42,587 nt of DNA, from the NCBI GenBank assembly GCA_902547175.1, contig CACCMS010000005.1, forward strand, positions 1 to 42,587. The letters run 5' to 3'. Both the position numbers and the translations under genes were made by a program. The notes under the pieces were generated by a model, which did not search any database, was not told the origin of the DNA, and was given only the letters and a program-made list of their open reading frames with translations. Below are positions 18,528 to 27,024 of this stretch, piece after piece. The first letter of the stretch is position 1; each line of letters starts with the position of its first letter. This DNA comes from Rhodospirillaceae bacterium. GTDB lineage: Bacteria > Pseudomonadota > Alphaproteobacteria > TMED109 > TMED131.

Positions 18528-19760
18528 TTATATTTTAGTTTTTCTTAACAATATTAAACCGACTATTAGGAAAATTAATATTGATGCCATTCCTGCACGT
18601 TGACTTTCAAAATATAATGTAAAAGATGCCACAAGCATAGGGCCTAAAAAATTCGTTACTTTACCAGATACGGCGTAAAGTCCAAACATTTGATTTAAAT
18701 CTTTTTCACTAGATACTTTAATTAATGCTGTCCTACTACTTGATTGTATAGATCCGATAAAAAATCCTAAAGAAATACCTAATACCCAAAACAATAATTT
18801 ATTATCTATTATTAATATTAAAAATGCTAAAAAAATTAATCCTATTAATGAAATGGTTAATATTTTTTTTATGCCCATAATATCTTCTAAATAACCCAAT
18901 AAAAATGCACCTAATGCAGCAGATATATTTAAAGCAATTCCAAAATAAATAATTTCATAAAAGGTAAAGTTAAAAACACCTGAGGCATAAATTCCTCCAA
19001 AACTAAATAATGTAATCAATCCATCTGTATAAAACATTCTAGCTAATAAAAAATTAAATTTATCTTTTTCTTTAATTGTTTTAACAAGTAATTTTAATAA
19101 TTTAGAAATGGAAAGTTTTTTTTTAGCAACTTTCTGATGCTCATAATGGATTAAAAAAGGCATACTGAAAATCAAATACCAAAAACAAACTATTACGCCA
19201 CAAAATCTTATATGTTCATATTTATCTTTATTTAAACTCAATAAATTATGTTCTGGCAAAATTAAAAAAATTAATACTAGAAGCAAACAAGCAATTCCTC
19301 CCAAATAACCAGTTCCCCAAGCTATACCTGAAAATTTCCCTAAAGGCAGCGTGTTTTTAAAGTCTAATAATCGTGAATTGTAAAATACTTGGCTAAACTC
19401 AAAAAAAGTATTAGTTACAAAAATTATAATTAATGTATAAATAACAAAGTTTACCGAAGGAATTGAAAACCATAGTAGAAAACTTCCAAAGCAAACTATT
19501 ATTGTTGATAACACGATAATAGTCTTAGAAAGTTTCTTGTTTGCGTCAGCTAATATTCCGAATATTGGACTAAGTAAAGCAATAAAAATACCTGATAAAG
19601 CAATTGTCCATCCCCAAAGGGAAGTTCCTTGAACTTTATTTTCAGCGATAACATTTACAAAGTAACTTGAAAATATAAATGTAATTATAATTGTAGAATA
19701 CGGAGAATTAGCCCAATCAAATAAATAATAATAAAGTCTTTTTTTTTTTCCTTTATTCAC
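18528..19760 (-). CDS. MFS transporter of the UMF1/Atg22-like family
   Basis: 410 residues with about twelve hydrophobic spans. The N-terminal YYLFDWANSPYSTIIITF is the signature of bacterial UMF1 (Atg22-like) permeases. GWTIALSGIFIALLSPIFG and, near the C-terminus, GSIQSSSRTALI followed by an FGLYAVSGKV-type segment also match. Substrates of bacterial UMF1 proteins are not established. Its first 8 bases overlap the end of the upstream M48 lipoprotein gene on the same strand, so the two are likely one operon. Confidence 0.85.
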   Translation of the reverse strand: MNKGKKKRLYYYLFDWANSPYSTIIITFIFSSYFVNVIAENKVQGTSLWGWTIALSGIFIALLSPIFGILADANKKLSKTIIVLSTIIVCFGSFLLWFSIPSVNFVIYTLIIIFVTNTFFEFSQVFYNSRLLDFKNTLPLGKFSGIAWGTGYLGGIACLLLVLIFLILPEHNLLSLNKDKYEHIRFCGVIVCFWYLIFSMPFLIHYEHQKVAKKKLSISKLLKLLVKTIKEKDKFNFLLARMFYTDGLITLFSFGGIYASGVFNFTFYEIIYFGIALNISAALGAFLLGYLEDIMGIKKILTISLIGLIFLAFLILIIDNKLLFWVLGISLGFFIGSIQSSSRTALIKVSSEKDLNQMFGLYAVSGKVTNFLGPMLVASFTLYFESQRAGMASILIFLIVGLILLRKTKI

Positions 19761-20781
19761 TAGCTCCCTCTTTCAATTTTTTTAGTGTTTTATTAATTAG
19801 AGCAGCTCTATAGGCATTACTTTTATAGATATTAATAGATTTATTTATCATTTCAGGATTAAATACTGATAATCTACGCCAGTAATCATTAACATTTTCT
19901 AAAAAAAATCCTGCTTTAAATGCTAAATGCATTCCTTCTATATCGGCTTCTATCTCTCTGTTTTCATTAGACCAAACTAATATACTTTTTATTTGTCTGA
20001 TTTTTGGTTTATCTAAATAATCAATTGCAAGCAAATTGGCCTCATTGGACTCAAAGTTTTTATAGTGTAAGATATTATGTGCTAACTCATGTCCAATTAA
20101 AAAAGCTAATTCATCTTTTGTCTGTGCTAACTTTATAGCAGCCATGGTTATAAAGACTTTTTCTCCATCAGCAAACGCGTTAGGAAAACCTGAAGGAAGC
20201 ACTTGCACATTATAAGAACAACTCTGAATTCCAGTCATTTTTACTTTGATTTCTTGTTTTCCTCTTAATATTTTTAATGTTAAGTATTTTTTATTTTTTA
20301 GAATAAACAATAATTTCTTTCTAAAGTTTTGTGTATTTTTTTCATTTATTTCTAAAATTATATCATCTTTTAAAAGTCCAGCATTATAGGCTGGACTGTC
20401 TTTGCCTATTGATAAAATTATAGGAAATCCAGTGACTTGATACTTATGAAAATATTTAGGGTCTATGGAATTATTAAAAAGAGATAAAAATATTTGTTTG
20501 TCTTCTACTGGTAAGTCATCAACATCAGCAAAGAGTGTACCATATGATTTTTTTTTATTATCTTTACATTTTTTTTTATTTGCTAAGAGAATTGGCCAAG
20601 TTATTTTATGAACTTTTATTGAGGCTTTAGCCATTTCATTAATTAAAATTTTTTTTTGGACAAGTATTTCTTTTTTTTCTGCTATGCTAATTTCTTCTTC
20701 ATAGGACTGATTTACAGTAGTAGAGCATGAAACTAATAAGGTAAATGTTAAAAAAATAAATATATAAATTTTGTAATGCAT
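19753..20781 (-). CDS. M48-type metallopeptidase lipoprotein with PDZ-like domain
   Basis: 342 residues. A short lipoprotein signal ends at LLVSC (Cys19), so the mature protein should be lipid-anchored in the periplasm. A PDZ-like segment lies at about residues 115-185 (G-K-D-S-P-A-Y-N-A-G-L-L-K-D-D-I-I-L-E-I-N). The zinc motif HELAH is at 231-235, and the third ligand is probably Glu278 in EIEAD. This layout matches periplasmic M48/BepA-like quality-control proteases of outer-membrane or envelope proteins; the target here is unknown. It overlaps the downstream UMF1 transporter gene by 8 nt. The gene upstream is divergent, leaving only 39 nt for both promoters. Confidence 0.85.
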   Translation of the reverse strand: MHYKIYIFIFLTFTLLVSCSTTVNQSYEEEISIAEKKEILVQKKILINEMAKASIKVHKITWPILLANKKKCKDNKKKSYGTLFADVDDLPVEDKQIFLSLFNNSIDPKYFHKYQVTGFPIILSIGKDSPAYNAGLLKDDIILEINEKNTQNFRKKLLFILKNKKYLTLKILRGKQEIKVKMTGIQSCSYNVQVLPSGFPNAFADGEKVFITMAAIKLAQTKDELAFLIGHELAHNILHYKNFESNEANLLAIDYLDKPKIRQIKSILVWSNENREIEADIEGMHLAFKAGFFLENVNDYWRRLSVFNPEMINKSINIYKSNAYRAALINKTLKKLKEGASE

Positions 20782-20820
20782 AATTGAACAACTTTAACAA
20801 TTAAATTATAATAAACTACT

Positions 20821-21795
20821 ATGTATAAAAAAAAACCTAAAGTTTTTATAACCAGGCGATTGCCTAAAAAAATAGAAACTAGAATGATGGAGTTATTTGA
20901 TACTACTTTGAATGAAAAAGATGTTTTATTAACAGAAGAAGAATTGATAAATGTTTTTAAGAGTTATGAAATTATAGTTCCTTCAATAGCAGATAACATT
21001 TCTAAAAAGATAATAGAAAGTTCTAGCGAAAACACTAAGCTAATAGCTAACTTTGGCGCGGGGATTGATCACATTGATTTAAAAACAGCAAAGAACAGAG
21101 ACATTATAGTTACTAATACTCCTGGGTTATTAGCAGAAGATACAGCAGATTTAGTACTTACTTTAATGCTAGCTCTGCCTAGAAGAATCTATGAAGGTTC
21201 TAAAATAGTAGTTCAAGGTAAATGGAATGGCTGGAGTCCAACACATATGCTTGGAAGCAGAATTCATGGTAAAAGGTTAGGCATAATAGGTATGGGAAGA
21301 ATAGGTCAAGCTATAGCTAAAAGAGCTAAAGTTTTTGGTATATCTATTCATTACCATAATAGAAACCAGTTGCCTATTCAAATAGAAGAAGCATATGAAG
21401 CAACTTATTGGAAAAATTTAGGAGAAATGGTTAAGAGGATGGACATAGTATCTATTAATTGTCCATTAACAGAAAAAACTAAAGGAATGATATCAGAAAA
21501 CATCCTAAAGTTAATGATGCCTAATTCTTATATAATTAATTCTTCTAGAAGCGAGATTATTGATGAGAAGGCATTAGTAAGAATGCTAAAAGAAAAAAAA
21601 ATAGCAGGTGCAGGTTTAGATGTTTTCGGTGCGGAAAAAAAGCTTAAAACCGAGTTATTAGATTTTCCTAATACAATATTAATTCCTCACATGGGATCAG
21701 CAACAGTTGAAGGTAGAATAGAAATGGGAGAGAAAGTAATTGTAAATATTAAAACATTTATTGATGGGCATAACCCTCCAAATAGAATTATATAA
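20821..21795 (+). CDS. D-isomer-specific 2-hydroxyacid dehydrogenase (glyoxylate/hydroxypyruvate reductase-like)
   Basis: 324 residues with the two-domain family layout: NFGAGIDHIDL, TNTPGLLAEDTADL, the NAD(P)-binding GIIGMGRIGQAIA, and INSSRSEIID. The catalytic Arg lies in NSSR. Glu is 29 residues later in DVFGAE and His another 18 later in IPHMGSAT, so the Arg-Glu-His set is complete even though the usual first Glu of the ExE motif is Gly. The HNR after the Rossmann turn (IHYHNR) favours NADPH use, as in GyaR-type glyoxylate reductases. The substrate is inferred as glyoxylate or hydroxypyruvate. Its last 8 bases overlap the 3' end of the convergent DsrE-like gene. Confidence 0.87.
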   Translation: MYKKKPKVFITRRLPKKIETRMMELFDTTLNEKDVLLTEEELINVFKSYEIIVPSIADNISKKIIESSSENTKLIANFGAGIDHIDLKTAKNRDIIVTNTPGLLAEDTADLVLTLMLALPRRIYEGSKIVVQGKWNGWSPTHMLGSRIHGKRLGIIGMGRIGQAIAKRAKVFGISIHYHNRNQLPIQIEEAYEATYWKNLGEMVKRMDIVSINCPLTEKTKGMISENILKLMMPNSYIINSSRSEIIDEKALVRMLKEKKIAGAGLDVFGAEKKLKTELLDFPNTILIPHMGSATVEGRIEMGEKVIVNIKTFIDGHNPPNRII

Positions 21796-22186
21796 ATATT
21801 ATTTCTCCTTGCTTATAGGAGTTTAAAATTGAATACATGCTTTTAGGTTTAATGCTTACTAAATTAGTAATTTCTTTGGTATTAATATTTAAAAACTCTA
21901 TAGCAGACTCACAATAGAAAATTTCTACTTCTAGCTCTTTGCAATATGCAAACATTTCTTTGATTGATCCCATTTTTTTTTTTTTTAACTTTTCATTAAT
22001 GCCTTCTTTGTCATAGTCTTGCCAATTTTTTTTTATAAAATGACAAGCATAACCGGAAATAAATATACTAACATTTTTGCCAGTAGCTTTTAAAGTAGAC
22101 GCCAGTGAAAGGGCATAATAAAATTTATAAAAATCATTGCTAAATATTATAATTAAGTTACTAGATTTTGAGTCGGGCTTACCCAC
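21788..22186 (-). CDS. DsrE-like small sulfur-relay family protein
   Basis: 132 residues resembling the DsrE/DsrF-like fold: an N-terminal strand (LIIIFSNDFYKFYYALSLA), a middle FISGYACHF, a Lys-rich loop, and IKEMFAYCKELEVEIFYCES followed by a hydrophobic helix. Cysteines 48, 82 and 92 are at positions where relatives carry persulfide-forming Cys, but which one is active cannot be told by reading. It is 1 nt downstream of the MoeB/ThiF-like gene, which supports a role in sulfur transfer or activation; this is inference. It is the last gene of the ubiE-coaBC-dut-moeB operon. Confidence 0.65.
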   Translation of the reverse strand: MGKPDSKSSNLIIIFSNDFYKFYYALSLASTLKATGKNVSIFISGYACHFIKKNWQDYDKEGINEKLKKKKMGSIKEMFAYCKELEVEIFYCESAIEFLNINTKEITNLVSIKPKSMYSILNSYKQGEIIFI

Positions 22187-22187
22187 T

Positions 22188-22943
22188 TTATTTACCTGAA
22201 CAAAATTTACAATTAGGATCTTTATTAATTTTTATTTTCCTAAAAGTATTGTTTAATAAATCATAGATATTTAAAAATCCTGACAGGGAACTTCCAATAT
22301 TTAATATTTCTTTTATTACTTCTGTAGCTTGTAAAGAACCAAAAACTCCCCCTATACTTCCTAATACTCCATTGCTTGAGCAATTATTTATATTACTATC
22401 ATTAGGTTCATTAGCAAAAAGACAACGGTAACAAGGTAGTTTTTTTTTATTTTTCCAAGTGGAAATTTGACCTTCATATTTAGTGATTGCAGCAGAGATT
22501 AAAGTCTTTTTTAATTTAAAGCACGTATCAGCCACTAAAAATCTTGTTTTAAAATTATCGCTGCCATCAGCAATAACATCCTGCTTAGCAATTAATTCAA
22601 TTATATTGTCTGCATCAACTCTTGAATTAATTTTAGTAATCTTTATATTTGGATTGATTTTTTCAATAAAAGACTCTGCGCTATCAACTTTAGGTATTCC
22701 AATATTTTGAGTACTATGAATGACTTGTCTTTGTAAGTTTGATAATTCCACGTTATCATTATCTATAATAGTTATATTCCCAATGCCAGCAGCAGCCAAA
22801 TACATGAGCAGAGGACTTCCTAGACCGCCCATTCCAATTACTAAAACTTTAGATTGTAAAAGTTTATACTGTCCTTCTCCCCCTATTTCGGGAAGTATAA
22901 TATTTCTGGAATATCTATCTATATCTTTATCTGATAATTGCAT
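22188..22943 (-). CDS. moeB: MoeB/ThiF/HesA family sulfur-carrier adenylyltransferase
   Basis: 251 residues, the length of MoeB/ThiF without a rhodanese domain. It has the nucleotide-binding GMGGLGSPL, DNDNVELSNLQRQ with the conserved Arg, DGSDNFKTRF, and two zinc CxxC pairs (CYRC at about residue 168 and CKFC near the C-terminus). These proteins adenylate the C-terminal Gly-Gly of MoaD- or ThiS-type sulfur carriers. Whether this one serves molybdopterin, thiamine or thiouridylation cannot be decided here, since no carrier gene is nearby. Its neighbour is a DsrE-like protein. Confidence 0.85.
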   Translation of the reverse strand: MQLSDKDIDRYSRNIILPEIGGEGQYKLLQSKVLVIGMGGLGSPLLMYLAAAGIGNITIIDNDNVELSNLQRQVIHSTQNIGIPKVDSAESFIEKINPNIKITKINSRVDADNIIELIAKQDVIADGSDNFKTRFLVADTCFKLKKTLISAAITKYEGQISTWKNKKKLPCYRCLFANEPNDSNINNCSSNGVLGSIGGVFGSLQATEVIKEILNIGSSLSGFLNIYDLLNNTFRKIKINKDPNCKFCSGK

Positions 22944-22957
22944 TTGAAAATACCAAT

Positions 22958-23404
22958 TTATAGCCCTGTAGAACCAAAACCTTGCTTACCTCTTTTTGTA
23001 TCATTTGAGATTTCCTTTACAAGATTCATTTTTACTTTATAAGATGGAGCTACGATAAGTTGAGCTATTCTCATGCCAGGAGTTACTGAAAAGTCTTGTT
23101 TTCCATGGTTAATTAGAATTACTTTTAATTCTCCTCTATAATCGCTATCAATTGTACCAGGAGTATTTAAAACTGAAATTCCATTTTTGGCTGCAAGCCC
23201 TGACCTAGGCCTAACTTGTGCCTCATAACCCTTAGGTATTTCAATAATTATTCCAGTAGGGACAACAAAAAATTCGTTTCTTTTAATAATTATTTGATTA
23301 TCAATACCTGCTTTTAAATCAAGACCAGAGGCTTCTATTGAACCATATTCTGGTTCACCTTTAGCATTATTTAAAATTTGTACATTTAGGTTAATTTCAT
23401 TCAT
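22958..23404 (-). CDS. dut: dUTP diphosphatase
   Basis: 148 residues, typical for trimeric dUTPase, which hydrolyses dUTP to dUMP and keeps uracil out of DNA. All five motifs are visible: SGLDLKAGID, VRPRSGLAAKNG, VLNTPGTIDSDYRGEL with the catalytic Asp, PGMRIAQLIV, and the flexible C-terminal RGKQGFGSTG. It follows coaBC by 7 nt in the same operon, the usual coaBC-dut order of many proteobacteria. Confidence 0.95.
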   Translation of the reverse strand: MNEINLNVQILNNAKGEPEYGSIEASGLDLKAGIDNQIIIKRNEFFVVPTGIIIEIPKGYEAQVRPRSGLAAKNGISVLNTPGTIDSDYRGELKVILINHGKQDFSVTPGMRIAQLIVAPSYKVKMNLVKEISNDTKRGKQGFGSTGL

Positions 23405-23411
23405 GATAATT

Positions 23412-24602
23412 TTAATTTAAAGAAGGTACTATTACCTCTTTAACAATTTTTTTTGCTAATTTTTTTTTATTCATTTTAGTAAGTTTTAAAAAAATACCTT
23501 TGGTATTCATAATAGCAACTTCATTCATATTACTGCCAAATACTTCTTTGCTATTAGCTACATTATTTGCAATTATAAAATCGCATTTTTTTTGTTTAAT
23601 TTTTTTCATAGCATTTTGTGTTAGATGCTTTGTCTCAGCAGCAAATCCAACTACTAACCTCGGTCTTTTTTTGTGAAATGAAATGCTTTTAAGTATATCA
23701 GGATTGTCAATTAACTTTAACTTAGGGATGCCCTCTTCTTTTTTCATTTTATGCTTATTATAGTTTATTCTCCAATCAGTTACGGCAGCAACTGATATGA
23801 ATAAATCTTTAGGGATTTTTTTTAAACAAACTTTTAGCATTTCTTCAGCGGTTTCTACTTTAATAAAGTTTGATAAGTTTGAAGGTGTAGATAAATTTGT
23901 AGGTCCTGAAATCAGTGAAACATTGGCTCCGTTTTTTACTAATTCTTCAGCTATTAGATAGCCTTGTATACCTGATGATTTATTACTTATAAAGCGAACA
24001 GGGTCTATAGGTTCTTGAGTTGGTCCAGCAGTTACAAGGGCATCAATGCCATCTAAAGGCTTAGTTTTGTCAAATAATATATCTAAATATTTTACAATAT
24101 CATCAGGCTCTGACATTCTTCCCAAGCCATAGTCTCCACAGGCTAGTTTTCCTTCATTTCCAAAAATAAAATCATAACCTAAGCTTTGTAAATACTTAAT
24201 ATTCTTTTGGGTAATAGGGTTAGTTAACATATTTATGTTCATTGCTGGTACAAATAAAACTTTAGTTTTTGATGCAAGCAGAACTGTTGTAGCTAAGTCA
24301 TCTGCGTATCCATTACTTACTTTGGCCATAAAGTTTGCAGAGGCTGGCAATACTATAATTAAATCATGCATTTTAGCAAGTTTAATATGGCCCATCTCTG
24401 TTTCTTCTGTTAAGTCGAATAGATTTTCATATACTCTTTTTTCTGTAAGCGAAGAAACTGATAAAGGGGTTATGAACTTTTTAGCTGAATTAGTCATAAT
24501 TACATTAATAAAAAAATTTTTTTCTTTTAATTTTCTTATTAAGTAAAGAGCTTTATATGAAGCAATGCTACCTGTAATTACAATTAATATTTTTTTTCGC
24601 AT
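23412..24602 (-). CDS. coaBC: Bifunctional phosphopantothenoylcysteine decarboxylase/phosphopantothenate-cysteine ligase
   Basis: 396 residues, normal for CoaBC (Dfp), which catalyses two successive steps of coenzyme A synthesis. The flavoprotein CoaC domain has ITGSIASYKAL, the active His in EMGHIKLA, PAMNINM, and LACGDYGLGRM with the active Cys. The CoaB ligase domain starts near residue 190 with VTAGPTQEPIDPVRFISN and ends with the KKCDFIIANNV segment. The ATG is directly adjacent to the ubiE stop (no gap), so coupling is likely. Confidence 0.95.
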   Translation of the reverse strand: MRKKILIVITGSIASYKALYLIRKLKEKNFFINVIMTNSAKKFITPLSVSSLTEKRVYENLFDLTEETEMGHIKLAKMHDLIIVLPASANFMAKVSNGYADDLATTVLLASKTKVLFVPAMNINMLTNPITQKNIKYLQSLGYDFIFGNEGKLACGDYGLGRMSEPDDIVKYLDILFDKTKPLDGIDALVTAGPTQEPIDPVRFISNKSSGIQGYLIAEELVKNGANVSLISGPTNLSTPSNLSNFIKVETAEEMLKVCLKKIPKDLFISVAAVTDWRINYNKHKMKKEEGIPKLKLIDNPDILKSISFHKKRPRLVVGFAAETKHLTQNAMKKIKQKKCDFIIANNVANSKEVFGSNMNEVAIMNTKGIFLKLTKMNKKKLAKKIVKEVIVPSLN

Positions 24603-25328
24603 TTATACCTTACTAAATACATTAAGTATTGCTATTCCAGCTAAATACTTTTTTTCAGTGTAACAAAAAAAGCCATTTTTGTTAAAAATATTCTTTAACT
24701 CTGGGTTATGATAAAAGTTATGAATTGAGTCTGTTAAGTATTGATAGGCATTTTCGTTTTTAGCTATCAGCTTGCCAATTTTGGGAATAATTTTATTTGA
24801 ATAAAAATCATATGAAGGCTTTATTGATTTACTGTAGGATGGCGAAAATTCTAAACAATAAATCTTCCCTCCATATTTTAAAACGCGATAACATTCTTTA
24901 ATTGATTTATCTATATCGGAAAAATTTCTTAGTCCAAATGATAGAGTAATCAAGTCTATGCAATTATTAGGAAGTGACATTAATTCAGCAGAACCATTTA
25001 CACAAAATATATGTTTATTTTTAAATCTATATTTTGCTTTTTTTATCATTTCATAACTTAAATCATAAATTATTATGGTGCTCTCTTTAAACTTTTCATA
25101 TAATCGCTCACTTATATCTCCAGTACCTCCTGCTAAATCTAATATTACGGAAGGTTTTGAATTGTTAATATTTTGTATAAGATCTTTCTTCCATAACCTA
25201 TGTAAACCAAAACTCATTAAATCATTCATTAGATCATATTGGTTTGATACTTTATTAAATAGACTTTTTACCAATTCTTTTTTGGTTTTAATTTTAACTA
25301 TCTTTTTGCCAAATTTTACTTTATTCAT
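24603..25328 (-). CDS. ubiE: Ubiquinone/menaquinone biosynthesis C-methyltransferase UbiE
   Basis: 241 residues with the UbiE signature V-S-N-Q-Y-D-L-M-N-D-L-M-S-F-G near the N-terminus, the SAM motif LDLAGGTGDISERL, LSFGLRNFSD, and a CYRVLKYGGKIYCLEFS block. It methylates the quinone ring in ubiquinone synthesis. The usual C-terminal region is shortened or divergent (L-A-G-I-A-I-L-N-V-F-S-K). It is first in a minus-strand operon and divergent from mutM with 27 nt between. The ubiB gene that often follows ubiE in alphaproteobacteria is absent here. Confidence 0.93.
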   Translation of the reverse strand: MNKVKFGKKIVKIKTKKELVKSLFNKVSNQYDLMNDLMSFGLHRLWKKDLIQNINNSKPSVILDLAGGTGDISERLYEKFKESTIIIYDLSYEMIKKAKYRFKNKHIFCVNGSAELMSLPNNCIDLITLSFGLRNFSDIDKSIKECYRVLKYGGKIYCLEFSPSYSKSIKPSYDFYSNKIIPKIGKLIAKNENAYQYLTDSIHNFYHNPELKNIFNKNGFFCYTEKKYLAGIAILNVFSKV

Positions 25329-25355
25329 TTTATATTTTTTTTAATAATATTTATT

Positions 25356-26171
25356 ATGCCAGAATTACCAGAAGTTGAAACTGTTTGTAGAGTGCTATCA
25401 AAAAATATTATTGGTTTGACTATAAAAAGGGTGAAAATCATTAATAAGAATTTAAGATATCCTCTACCTTCAAATATAAAAAAAAAAATTCTTCAATCTG
25501 ACATAAAATCAATAATTAGAAGGGGAAAGTACGGGTTAATTTTGTTAAGCAATAGAAATGTAATAATTTTTCATTTAGGTATGACAGGAAAATTCAAAAT
25601 TGATTTAAGAGTTTTCAAAAAAACAAAGCATGATCATTTAGTATTAGAATTCAATAATAATTTAAAATTAATTTATAACGATACACGAAAATTTGGTTAC
25701 ATTAGATTAGCAGAAAAACCATTTGATATTTTTAATTTTAAAAATTTAGGATATGAGCCCTCAATAGCTATAAATTTTAGGGATATATTATTTGCTAAAA
25801 TTAAAAGACGTAAAGCCTCTATAAAATATATTTTATTAGATCAAAGTTTTATATGTGGTGTTGGTAATATTTATGCAAGCGAAATTCTATATAAAGCAAA
25901 AATTTCACCCTTTAAAAAAGGAATTAAATTTAATAGAAATGAGTTTACAGTTCTTTTAAAAGCTTTACAAAATATTATTGAGGAAGCTATTAAAAAAGGA
26001 GGCTCTAGCATTAAAGATTATGCCAGTCCGCAAGATGATTTAGGGTATTTTCAAACGCAATTTCAAGTATATGATAGAGAGAGATTACCTTGCTATTATT
26101 GTAAATCTTTGATAACTAGGGTTAAACAAGGAGGCAGATCAACTTTTTTTTGTATAAAATGTCAAAACTAG
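25356..26171 (+). CDS. mutM: Formamidopyrimidine-DNA glycosylase MutM/Fpg
   Basis: 271 residues, the normal length. The mature N-terminus PELPEVETV provides the catalytic Pro and Glu. The DQSFICGVGNIYASEILY segment is the H2TH region. The C-terminal zinc finger has Cys246, Cys249, Cys266 and Cys269, with QGGRSTFFC carrying the conserved Arg. It excises 8-oxoguanine and related lesions. It is followed after 20 nt by the enoyl-CoA hydratase gene, as near dnaA in many alphaproteobacteria. Confidence 0.95.
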   Translation: MPELPEVETVCRVLSKNIIGLTIKRVKIINKNLRYPLPSNIKKKILQSDIKSIIRRGKYGLILLSNRNVIIFHLGMTGKFKIDLRVFKKTKHDHLVLEFNNNLKLIYNDTRKFGYIRLAEKPFDIFNFKNLGYEPSIAINFRDILFAKIKRRKASIKYILLDQSFICGVGNIYASEILYKAKISPFKKGIKFNRNEFTVLLKALQNIIEEAIKKGGSSIKDYASPQDDLGYFQTQFQVYDRERLPCYYCKSLITRVKQGGRSTFFCIKCQN

Positions 26172-26191
26172 ATTGAACGAGAGGTAGTGTT

Positions 26192-26965
26192 ATGGAGTTA
26201 GAAAATATAATTTTTAAAAAGGGTAACAAAATAGCCACTATTACATTAAATAGACCAAAATTTTTAAATGCTCTATGCGATCAACTAATTAAAGAAATTA
26301 ATTATGTTTTAGATTTGTTATCAATGGATGATGAAGTGCACGTAGTAATCCTTAAAGGCAGTCATAAAGCTTTTGCGGCGGGAGCAGATATAAATGAAAT
26401 GAAAGATTTAAAACTTATTTCTCATATCAAAAAAGACTTTATTAAACCATGGGAAAAAATAAGTAAATTTAAAAAACCTATTATTGCATCTGTAGCAGGA
26501 TACGCTCTAGGAGGCGGATGCGAAATTGCAATGATGTGTGATGTAATTATAGCTGCGAAAAATGCTAAATTTGGGCAACCTGAAATAAACCTTGGGACAA
26601 TACCCGCTGCAGGAGGTACTCAAAGACTAGTAAAGTCAGTAGGAAAATCAAAGGCAATGGAGTTGGTGCTTTCAGGTTCTACAATAAATGCTGAAGAAGC
26701 CTTAAATTACGGTTTAGTATCAAAAGTAGTTCCTTTAGAAGATTTAGATGAGGAAACAATCAATTTGGCAAAAAAAATAGCTAACAAGTCTTTACCCATC
26801 TTAATTTTGGCTAAAGAAGCAATTTTAAGATCTTTTGAGTCAACACTATCTGAAGGTATGATAAATGAACGAAGATTATTTCAATCTACTTTTGAATTAG
26901 AAGACAGAAAAGAGGGTATGATGGCTTTTTTGGAAAAAAGACCGCCAAAGTTTAAAAATAATTAA
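26192..26965 (+). CDS. Enoyl-CoA hydratase/isomerase family protein
   Basis: 257 residues of the crotonase fold, close to the usual 258. The oxyanion-hole segment is FAAGADINEM. The two catalytic Glu residues are in GGGCEIAMMCD and GQPEINLGTIP, with PAAGGTQRL following. It should hydrate short-chain 2-enoyl-CoA in fatty or amino acid oxidation. A Shine-Dalgarno-like GAGG at 26181-26184 precedes the ATG. A crotonase between mutM and rpsT-dnaA is a recurrent alphaproteobacterial arrangement. Confidence 0.92.
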   Translation: MELENIIFKKGNKIATITLNRPKFLNALCDQLIKEINYVLDLLSMDDEVHVVILKGSHKAFAAGADINEMKDLKLISHIKKDFIKPWEKISKFKKPIIASVAGYALGGGCEIAMMCDVIIAAKNAKFGQPEINLGTIPAAGGTQRLVKSVGKSKAMELVLSGSTINAEEALNYGLVSKVVPLEDLDEETINLAKKIANKSLPILILAKEAILRSFESTLSEGMINERRLFQSTFELEDRKEGMMAFLEKRPPKFKNN

Positions 26966-26976
26966 GTTGTTTATCG

Positions 26977-27007
26977 TTGAAAAAATAAAAAAATTGTATA
27001 TTGTAAT
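26977..27007 (+). promoter_or_regulatory. Candidate promoter of rpsT
   Basis: TTGAAA at 26977-26982 and TGTAAT at 27002-27007, 19 nt apart, each 5 of 6 to consensus, lie 18 nt before the rpsT start. A TATATT at 26997 is an alternative -10 but too close to the -35. An AGGAG Shine-Dalgarno site at 27015-27019 follows. Confidence 0.35.
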
Positions 27008-27024
27008 ACTTTTTAGGAGAAAAT

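Noticed and set aside
21627..21690. Apparent loss of the catalytic Glu in the 2-hydroxyacid dehydrogenase (FGAE instead of FExE)
   Set aside because: Counting from the active-site Arg (+29) and to the His (+18) places the Glu of GAE exactly at the catalytic position.
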